DNA from: an uncultured Selenomonas sp.
GTDB taxonomy: Bacteria > Bacillota > Negativicutes > Selenomonadales > Selenomonadaceae
Length of the DNA stretch: 9,709 bases
Assembly (NCBI GenBank): GCA_937915915.1
Contig: CALGGN010000160.1
Location: 1 to 9,709, forward strand
Reading direction: 5' to 3'
Shown: in pieces, positions 1 through 6,560 of the stretch
How positions within the stretch are numbered: the stretch's first letter is position 1
How the letters are laid out: each line of letters begins with the position of its first letter
Notes under the pieces: generated by a model
Databases searched by the model: none
Seen by the model: the letters and a program-made list of their open reading frames with translations, nothing else
Told to the model about the DNA's origin: nothing
Position numbers and translations under genes: made by a program

Positions 1-96
1 ATCCCGATCTTCCAGAATAACAATTGTTATAAATATGAACGAGGTTTTACACTAGAGTTAAAAACTCAGGCGGTAATTTCCTATATGACTTGGTAG
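1..96 (+). other. Possible tail of an upstream reading frame
   Basis: The frame beginning at base 1 is open for 31 codons and stops at TAG 94-96. Its translation (including YERGFTLELKTQ) is not low-complexity and could be the C-terminal end of a gene entering from the left. If so, it overlaps the TTG start of the helicase by a few bases, and the helicase would not be the first gene of its operon. An open run of this length is not rare by chance, and no family is recognisable, so this is only a possibility. Confidence 0.2.
17..34 (+). promoter_or_regulatory. Perfect 14-base palindrome overlapping a -10-like box
   Basis: Bases 17-30 read ATAACAATTGTTAT, identical to their reverse complement. 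Bases 28-34 (TATAAAT) resemble a sigma-70-type -10 box and overlap the palindrome's right edge. This would suit an operator for a repressor controlling the downstream operon, with a leader of roughly 50 bases. No convincing -35 box sits at the right distance (bases 5-10 do not match TTGACA), so promoter function is inferred from position only. Confidence 0.25.
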
Positions 97-3000
97 TCGC
101 CGCAGCCTCGCTTAACGAGCATACCAAAAGGCGGCTTGAAGAATGGGAAAAATACATTGAATGGCGGCGCACCATTGTCAAGATGCGTATGCATGGCGCA
201 CGATATATAAATGTGGAAAATAAAGGCGGAAATCTCGCATTTACATTGCAATTCCCCAATAAAGAATCATATGATGCGGAGGACAAGTGGCTAAAGCGCG
301 GAGAGTTGGCCGCATACGACGGTAAGGAATATTCCGACAATAATGGTAATTTCGTATACAACGAAGAGCGTCATCGTTGGCAGGAAAAATTCGAGCCTGT
401 GGGCAGTATGATACGCCGTCTTTCCAAGGAAGGATGCGAAGTAAACGGTCATTACGAGATAGAATTGGTGTATACTGTCCCAGATACTGATGAAATTGAA
501 GAAATGACTGAGGAGGAAAGGGACGAGTATGTACAAAATCAGCTTCTTCCTCGTTATTTTCCGACAGGTTTTCTTGCTCCCTTAGTTATCAAGGATTTGT
601 CGCTGTTCAATCGTTTGGGTAAAGCGGTTGATGCGTTGCGATATGACCGTGATTGTCGTTCTCCCAATATGGCTATGTGGATTTTCGATGTGACGCGAGC
701 AAGATTGCCTCAGCCCCAAGACAGGCAACTATGGGAAGAGCGTGTAGGCAATAATTGGCTTAATATCAGCATTGCCGGCAACCCTAACCAGCGGGAAGCT
801 ATTTTCAAAATGCTTGAAGCGCCGGATCTTTGCCTTATACAAGGACCTCCCGGAACCGGCAAAACTACTGTAATAGCCGAAGCCATCTATCAACTTGCGC
901 GGCAAGGAAATCGCGTCCTTTTGGCATCCCAATCCCATGATGCCGTAGACAACGCTTTAGATAGATTAGCAAACTGCTCTGAAATCCGAGCTATTCGTCT
1001 TAGCGAAAGAGATAGAGATCGAGATGAAGAGCGTAGTAAATTTGGAGAGTCAAAGGTGCTTTCTACTTACTACTGCACCTTGAGTCGATCAATTACTGAG
1101 AGATTTTTGTCGTCTTGGAATAAAAATCGCCAAGACTACGGCGATTGTGAAAGGGAACTTCGTGATTTGCAGCACGTCACGGCTGATTTGGAGTACATGA
1201 ACCATGAGCTTACTACCAAAAGCGTAGAACTCGAAGAGTGTTGCCGTAATCTTGCAATGGCTGAAAATAACCTCCGCAAGGCGCGTGACGAAAACAACGA
1301 ACATGAAAATACCAAACGCCAATACATAAATTTTAAAGGCAGGGTTGAGCGCAACGAGATTTCCGGCGGCGATTTCTACATCACAGGTATCATGGGTGAT
1401 GTTGTATCCTCTATATTTCCAGATTTTATTCGTGTATCTGCCGAGCAAGGAGTTATATTAGCATCCTCCGTAAGCGAAGAAGTAATACGGAGAGAACCAG
1501 CCCTTGCATTGACCAGAATAGCTACATCCTGTAGTACGCTCTTCGCTTTGCGTGATAAACTGGTCAAGGCTACTCAGAATGCCACCATTGATGCAGATAT
1601 CGCCAAATTAAAAATGCAGAAGATTGATGATGAAATTCGCCTTATAAACGAAAAAATGAATGATGATAACGTGAATCTAGAGGACTGGAATAAATTAAAA
1701 GAAGAACGCAAATCACTGCGCAACAAAAAAGAAAAACTCGGTGAAAGCGGTGTATTTACGTTATCTGTCGAAGAATTAAGCCTATTTGACGATGAGCATC
1801 GAGCAAAAATTCAGTCTTCCGACGGACAACAACAGATGGTGCAAACACTTACCGATATAGAATCTGCTTATCAAACTGCACTCCAAGTGTCAGTAAATCG
1901 TATGGGGGCAGCCATTGATTCTTACCGACCCCACAATATCGAATCCTTATCCGAGCAAGTAAAATCCTGCAACGGACAGAAAAAGCAATTAACGAAAGAT
2001 ATACAGTGTAAGCGAAAAGAAATTTCCGTTAAGGAAAAATTGGGCGAAACCCTTTCCGTTAAATATAATTGTGATCGGAGTGAAATCGAATCCCGTATTG
2101 AGAGCGAGATGAACCGACTTAATGAAGAGTGGAATCGCGATACCAGCATCAGAGATGTTTGGCAGGGAACATTGGAAAAATTTACCGAAAAACTAAATGA
2201 TCCCCAAACAGCAATGTATGACAGAGAGCATTATAAAGATATCTATATTTCCTCATGCAATGTAGTGGGCATAACTTGCACAGCAAATATGAGGAAGTTG
2301 GACGATAAGTTCCCGGACTTTGATGTGGTCATCATCGACGAGGTCAGCAAGGCGACCCCGCCGGAACTCTTACTTCCGCTTATGCGGGCAAGAAAAACAA
2401 TTTTAGTTGGAGACCATAGGCAGTTACCGCCGGTATTCAACGAATACGAAAAATCCTATAATGAACTGTTGGAGGAGATAAACGCAGAAGTAGATGACAA
2501 TGAAAATGATAACGATACGAAAACGGTGCTTCGTCCCGAGGCATTGGAGAAATATCGCAAAATGGTCACCTCGTCACTTTTCCGCGAATATTTCGAGAAA
2601 GCCGACGAGAGGATTAAACATTCGCTTTTGACGCAATATCGTATGCATTCGGACATTCAGAGAGTCATCAACCGCTTTTATGATGGAAAATTGGAAAGCG
2701 GCATTATGGACATAGAGAATAAGACAAAGGCTCATGGTTTAAACATTGTGACCGACAAAGGCGATAGTTTTCTCCATACCGACAGTCACGCCTACTGGGT
2801 TGATTCTTCCAAACTGCAAGGAAAATTGATGGAGCAGAGTCGATATCTCGGCAGTACATCGCTTCACAATATTTTCGAACGGTACATCATTTTATCCATT
2901 ATCTCAAAAATAAACGATGCATATACAGCTATGGGGCGATCCGGCATAACTGTGGGTGTTATTTCCTTCTATGGCTCACAGGTTGGCGATCTCAGAAAAG

Positions 3001-3407
3001 CCGTTAAGGATATGCGAAGCCGTGGCAAATTGAAAGCGTTAAAAGTGGATGTCAATACTGTTGACCGCTTCCAAGGAAAAGAAAAACAGATTATTATCAC
3101 CAGTTTGGTGTGCAACACGAAACATGGCAACGCCAGCCGTCATGTGGCGGCTTTTGAACGCATAAACGTGGCTTTTTCCCGAGCGCAGAATCTGCTGATT
3201 ATTGTTGGCTCCAAGGAGCTTTACGGTGGTTTGCCTGTAGCCATTCCCAGCATGGATACCGGAGAAATCAGAAGACCTCGTATCTATCAAGGTATTATAG
3301 ACGATATTGCGAGAAAAGCAGCTTTTGTCCCGGGTGAAACGCTAATTGCCCCAGATAATGTAACGAAGATTATGGAAGAATACGCTAAGGAGGAGAGGGA
3401 ACGATGA
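90..3407 (+). CDS. UPF1-like superfamily 1 DNA/RNA helicase with long helical insertion
   Basis: A large ATP-dependent helicase of the UPF1/DNA2-like branch of superfamily 1 (AAA_11/AAA_12 type), expected to move along RNA or DNA in the cytoplasm. All core motifs are visible: Q-motif region NPNQREAI at about 231-238, Walker A GPPGTGKTT at 252-260, motif Ia SHDAVDN at 282-288, motif II IIDEVSK at 748-754, motif III GDHRQLPP at 774-781, motif IV QYRMH at 849-853, motif V VDRFQGKE at 991-998 and motif VI VAFSRA at 1027-1032. Between motifs Ia and II lies a charged, largely helical stretch of about 400 residues (about 300-720) with probable coiled coils. Residues 1-230 are unrecognised. The TTG at 90 is the only usual start codon between the in-frame stop at 36-38 and an ATG at 183. 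It has no good ribosome binding site, and the frame is open from base 39, so the true start is uncertain. The stop overlaps the next gene's start as ATGA, which suggests coupled translation with the PIN protein. Helicase assignment is secure; substrate is unknown. Confidence 0.93.
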   Translation: MVVAAASLNEHTKRRLEEWEKYIEWRRTIVKMRMHGARYINVENKGGNLAFTLQFPNKESYDAEDKWLKRGELAAYDGKEYSDNNGNFVYNEERHRWQEKFEPVGSMIRRLSKEGCEVNGHYEIELVYTVPDTDEIEEMTEEERDEYVQNQLLPRYFPTGFLAPLVIKDLSLFNRLGKAVDALRYDRDCRSPNMAMWIFDVTRARLPQPQDRQLWEERVGNNWLNISIAGNPNQREAIFKMLEAPDLCLIQGPPGTGKTTVIAEAIYQLARQGNRVLLASQSHDAVDNALDRLANCSEIRAIRLSERDRDRDEERSKFGESKVLSTYYCTLSRSITERFLSSWNKNRQDYGDCERELRDLQHVTADLEYMNHELTTKSVELEECCRNLAMAENNLRKARDENNEHENTKRQYINFKGRVERNEISGGDFYITGIMGDVVSSIFPDFIRVSAEQGVILASSVSEEVIRREPALALTRIATSCSTLFALRDKLVKATQNATIDADIAKLKMQKIDDEIRLINEKMNDDNVNLEDWNKLKEERKSLRNKKEKLGESGVFTLSVEELSLFDDEHRAKIQSSDGQQQMVQTLTDIESAYQTALQVSVNRMGAAIDSYRPHNIESLSEQVKSCNGQKKQLTKDIQCKRKEISVKEKLGETLSVKYNCDRSEIESRIESEMNRLNEEWNRDTSIRDVWQGTLEKFTEKLNDPQTAMYDREHYKDIYISSCNVVGITCTANMRKLDDKFPDFDVVIIDEVSKATPPELLLPLMRARKTILVGDHRQLPPVFNEYEKSYNELLEEINAEVDDNENDNDTKTVLRPEALEKYRKMVTSSLFREYFEKADERIKHSLLTQYRMHSDIQRVINRFYDGKLESGIMDIENKTKAHGLNIVTDKGDSFLHTDSHAYWVDSSKLQGKLMEQSRYLGSTSLHNIFERYIILSIISKINDAYTAMGRSGITVGVISFYGSQVGDLRKAVKDMRSRGKLKALKVDVNTVDRFQGKEKQIIITSLVCNTKHGNASRHVAAFERINVAFSRAQNLLIIVGSKELYGGLPVAIPSMDTGEIRRPRIYQGIIDDIARKAAFVPGETLIAPDNVTKIMEEYAKEERER
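3388..3394 (+). promoter_or_regulatory. Strong Shine-Dalgarno for the PIN-domain gene
   Basis: AAGGAGG lies nine bases before ATG 3404, inside the last codons of the helicase gene. With the ATGA start/stop overlap it fixes the start of the next gene and supports translational coupling. Confidence 0.8.
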
Positions 3408-5434
3408 ATTTAGGTAAGGCGCAGATAGCTTATCCCTTCGTGGAATATTCGGTTCAAGTTACCCACCACACCGAGCGCAAATCCACGGCAATGGAGTGGA
3501 TGCTTCTTGAAATAGCTCAAAAAGCCGAATCTTTTCCCGATTATGCAAATATCCCATTGGAAAACATACTCACATCGATTTTCTCCGTTGCGGATGGCAA
3601 TATACTCCTTCGTCAAGTGCTGACAGATCTTGTGGATGTCAGCGCACTGGAACAAATCCCAGGTTTTGGCGATCGGAGTGATTGGAATCAAATTCGATGC
3701 GGCGATTTGCGACTAACAGATGACGGTCGCCGATTGCAATGCGAAGGTAAACTTCCGGCAAAGGCTCTAATCAACAATTTGTCCGTTGTCTACGATGTGG
3801 TCAATAATCGTCTTGTAAACAGCAGTAAAGGTATGTCGGACAATACGTCTTATCCCAAAGCGAAAGACATTGGCGAAAACAATATGCCCGGTTTTCCCAG
3901 TTCCTTAATCAATCTGCGCATTGCAGAATGGCAATCGGATGGGAAAAACGCACCTTCTTGGTTGCAGCGCAATTCTCGTATCGACAGTATTACGCCGAAA
4001 GAGAATACCAAGATAAAGTGGCAAAATACCAGCCATGAAATTACCATAGACAGTAACGGCAAGTTGAGCCTTTCGGGGGCGCCCAATGAGGAAATTGCCG
4101 AAGCCGTTCTGCAAGATACGGATTTAGGGGCGATGCCCGAGCATGGATTACCAATAATAGGAGTTGAGACGCTTCTAAACAAGCGGAAGTATGCCCCGTA
4201 TGCCAAAATTACTAACAGCATTGAAAATTATGCGTCTAAAGCAAACTTTTTTGCCGTTACTCCGTATTTTTCCAATATCATCGAAGGAAAAAGCAATAAA
4301 ATATGCTTGTTATTGGGTCAGCCGTCATATATTTTCGATGACACGGGTAAAAATGTAATAGTAAGTATTCCGGAAGCATTTCCCGAGGGATTGCTGTATC
4401 AAGACAATGATCGCAGCGTTTATGCTGCCGCTGTTGAAGGGCATATCGGAGCAAATTCTCGAATGATACCTTACATATACGAAGATACGAGCGTATTCTC
4501 CGCTTTCGTTTTAAATCAGGTAAAAAAATACTATATGATGGATCGCCGCATGATGCGACTATTGGATTTTATCGGTGAAGTGTCATATCGAGAGTTTTAT
4601 ACGTCAGATTACATACGAGATTTGTTAAACTCGGCAGAAATACAAGAGCTTACTCCAATAGATAAAATATTGGATAAGCTCTTGAAACTTGATGCTAAAA
4701 TGCAAAATACTCTTGGTGATGTGCCTTCCCCCGCAAGTTCCGAGACTATTCGTTCAGCGCTTTTGGGCAAGGAAGTAGAAATTCTAGGCGATGTTCGAGA
4801 GTGGACAACGCAATGGCGTGAGACATTAGAGTCGCTACAAAACAAGACGATGGTGGATATAAATACCATTGATTGGCAGGAATCGCCTTTTGGGCTGGCA
4901 CTTGAACGTATGGAGCAGGTAGCGGATGCCGTGGCTATCTTTTATGACGATGCCGCAATCCGATACAATAAAGTGTATGTTTTTGATACTTGTGCCCTGA
5001 TGCATTATCCTGATGTTCTGGATGATTTCACCAACAATCAAGCATTGGTAATTATTCCCAGACAGGTACTTGTGGAATTGGACAGACACAAAACAACCAA
5101 TGATGACAAGAAGCAATATCAAGCGCGACAAGCCATAAGAAAAATTCACGAATATGGCGAGGAGCCTTGGTTAAAACAGAACGAGGATAACTATCTTGAA
5201 CTTCTTTCGGAGAGTTTCAGGGAATCAGGGATAGAAGATTTTTATATTCTGTCTGTGGCGGTAAAATATCGTATAAAGGACCCCGTTATGGTGACGGACG
5301 ATGATAACTTTCAAAATTTCGCCCTATCGGAGGGAGTGAAGACTATCACAGCGCATAATCTTCACGAAAAACTGACTACTTCGATTTCCCCCAAGGGTAA
5401 AGGAAAGAATAAAAAGAAAAAGAAAAAGACGTAG
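3404..5434 (+). CDS. PIN-domain nuclease protein with large uncharacterised N-terminal region
   Basis: The C-terminal part (about residues 523-655) is a PIN-like domain, a fold of metal-dependent ribonucleases. It begins VYVFDTCALMHYP. The expected acidic set is present: D528 in VFDT, E559 in VELD, D612 in IEDFYI, and D632/D633 in VTDDDNF. These positions suggest an active nuclease of the type seen beside PhoH-like ATPases and in VapC-like proteins. Residues 1-520 match no family I can name. Residues about 95-120 contain LTDDGRRLQCEGKLP, which resembles the wing of a winged-helix domain; this is a weak suggestion. The last 13 residues form a lysine-rich tail (KGKGKNKKKKKKKT-like), which could bind nucleic acid. 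The gene starts on an ATGA overlap with the helicase stop behind a strong AAGGAGG, so the two proteins are probably made in fixed ratio and work together, the helicase exposing RNA for cleavage. This cooperation is inference. A VapC-type toxin is less likely given the size and the lack of a small antitoxin gene alongside. Confidence 0.88.
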   Translation: MNLGKAQIAYPFVEYSVQVTHHTERKSTAMEWMLLEIAQKAESFPDYANIPLENILTSIFSVADGNILLRQVLTDLVDVSALEQIPGFGDRSDWNQIRCGDLRLTDDGRRLQCEGKLPAKALINNLSVVYDVVNNRLVNSSKGMSDNTSYPKAKDIGENNMPGFPSSLINLRIAEWQSDGKNAPSWLQRNSRIDSITPKENTKIKWQNTSHEITIDSNGKLSLSGAPNEEIAEAVLQDTDLGAMPEHGLPIIGVETLLNKRKYAPYAKITNSIENYASKANFFAVTPYFSNIIEGKSNKICLLLGQPSYIFDDTGKNVIVSIPEAFPEGLLYQDNDRSVYAAAVEGHIGANSRMIPYIYEDTSVFSAFVLNQVKKYYMMDRRMMRLLDFIGEVSYREFYTSDYIRDLLNSAEIQELTPIDKILDKLLKLDAKMQNTLGDVPSPASSETIRSALLGKEVEILGDVREWTTQWRETLESLQNKTMVDINTIDWQESPFGLALERMEQVADAVAIFYDDAAIRYNKVYVFDTCALMHYPDVLDDFTNNQALVIIPRQVLVELDRHKTTNDDKKQYQARQAIRKIHEYGEEPWLKQNEDNYLELLSESFRESGIEDFYILSVAVKYRIKDPVMVTDDDNFQNFALSEGVKTITAHNLHEKLTTSISPKGKGKNKKKKKKT

Positions 5435-5437
5435 GAG
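5433..5437 (+). promoter_or_regulatory. Shine-Dalgarno for the coiled-coil gene
   Basis: AGGAG lies seven bases before ATG 5445 and overlaps the TAG stop of the PIN-domain gene (5432-5434). It supports ATG 5445 as the start and continued coupled translation along the operon. Confidence 0.65.
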
Positions 5438-5444
5438 TGGTCGC

Positions 5445-6560
5445 ATGAGTCAAGAAGCAGAACTCGTCTTTGCATTGGAGCGGAGACGGCGCGAAGAACT
5501 GTTCCGAGTTCGTGTCAGCAATAAGACGCGAGAATTTTATATGCGTTATCAAGAGCAATATAACGATATGTGTTCTAAAGGATATCGGGATTATATACCG
5601 AAAGAAATGAGCCGATTAGCGCAGGATTTAGATACCATCGGCAATCTGCTCTCAAGTAATCCGGTAGCGGCCAGAGATGTCAGTCGAGAGGTAGGTAGTT
5701 ACATCCACAGCCTTTGGGGACTTGGCAGGGAGGCACGGCAAGTTTTTCAGGAATCCGCTCGTGTTGCTCGTCTTGAAGCAAAAAGAGAAAAAGACACGGC
5801 GCAGAGCATAGCTATGTCTCGATACTATGATATAATCGCCGGTTTAGATTCTATTGTGGCTAATTTCGCAGCACCCTCTTTGAGCGATATAAAAAATGCG
5901 ATTTCCTCGGGATATCTTGCAAGGGTGCAGGAAGTTGAAGCAAAATTACATTCCGTTATCGCAAATGCGAAAAATGAGGCTAAAAAGTGGAAAGAGCAAA
6001 AGAAACAAGAGCAAGCAAAGCAGACTGTCATAAATCAGATTGAAGAACAAAAGGCTTCCATTCAAGCCGAGAAATTCGAGGATAGTTCCAAGGCAAATGC
6101 CCTGTTGAAGAAACTGGAAGAAATCAAACAGCGTACAACGGCTGATAACTATAGCGTCAAGGAAATTCAAGAGCAAATTCAAGCCGTGGCCGATGAAACG
6201 GATGAGGCTCTTGTTGATGAAGGAGTTCGCCGCGAGACGGTCAAAGCCGTGTATAAATGGTTTAACGATCACGATTTCACTCTAAGCAATCCGAAACTGA
6301 TTGACGGCGTGGTTGTCATTGTGGCACAACGTCCCTCCGGCAACAAAGCCCAATTCAAGCTGACGCTTGACAATAAGATGTGGTATCGACTTGATGGCTA
6401 TGAGGGGCAAAGCTGCCTGAAGGACATTTCCTCTGCTAAAGCCGATTGGGAGTCCGTCTATGGAATCAATCTCTCGGATGAGGTTGTTAAGTGGCAAAAT
6501 CCCGACCGTATTTTGCGACAGCAGGGACGAACCCAATCCAATATAGGAGGGAACGTATAA
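5445..6560 (+). CDS. Coiled-coil protein with small C-terminal domain, possible ATPase partner
   Basis: A 371-residue soluble protein with no signal peptide or membrane segment. Residues 1-130 are mostly helical and rich in Arg, Glu and Lys. Residues about 155-255 look like a long coiled coil, including a Lys/Glu/Gln-rich run near 178-193. The last 110 residues change character: KWFNDHDF at 271-278, a hydrophobic strand GVVVIVAQ at 288-295, strands around FKLTLDNKMWYRLDGY at 304-319, then the motif GYEGQSCLKDI at 318-328 with a single cysteine at 324. This looks like a small beta-rich domain. I have an unverified impression that similar GYEGxxC tails occur in proteins encoded near AAA+ ATPases and DUF2997/DUF1257 genes. 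The gene sits between the PIN protein (10-base gap) and the ClpB-like ATPase (one-base overlap TAATG), so an adaptor or scaffold for that ATPase is a fair guess. No catalytic function can be assigned. Confidence 0.85.
   Translation: MSQEAELVFALERRRREELFRVRVSNKTREFYMRYQEQYNDMCSKGYRDYIPKEMSRLAQDLDTIGNLLSSNPVAARDVSREVGSYIHSLWGLGREARQVFQESARVARLEAKREKDTAQSIAMSRYYDIIAGLDSIVANFAAPSLSDIKNAISSGYLARVQEVEAKLHSVIANAKNEAKKWKEQKKQEQAKQTVINQIEEQKASIQAEKFEDSSKANALLKKLEEIKQRTTADNYSVKEIQEQIQAVADETDEALVDEGVRRETVKAVYKWFNDHDFTLSNPKLIDGVVVIVAQRPSGNKAQFKLTLDNKMWYRLDGYEGQSCLKDISSAKADWESVYGINLSDEVVKWQNPDRILRQQGRTQSNIGGNV
6545..6551 (+). promoter_or_regulatory. Strong Shine-Dalgarno deciding the start of the ClpB-like gene
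   Basis: AGGAGGG lies eight bases before ATG 6560. That ATG shares its first base with the last base of the preceding TAA stop (TAATG). This site is why ATG 6560 is preferred over the in-frame GTG at 6491, which would lie inside the upstream gene with no comparable site. Confidence 0.85.

Noticed and set aside
1089..1448. 119-codon open frame on the minus strand within the helicase insertion
   Set aside because: Hydrophobic-looking stretches could suggest a membrane protein, but they are the expected antisense reading of charged helical codons, and there is no start context.
3850..4221. 123-codon minus-strand frame opposite the PIN-protein gene
   Set aside because: It is embedded in a coding gene with a normal reading frame, and no family pattern is visible.
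6491..6559. GTG 6491 as the start of the ClpB-like protein, adding 23 residues
   Set aside because: ATG 6560 has AGGAGGG at ideal spacing and a TAATG overlap. The extra residues come from the coding end of the upstream gene and do not resemble a AAA+ N-terminus.
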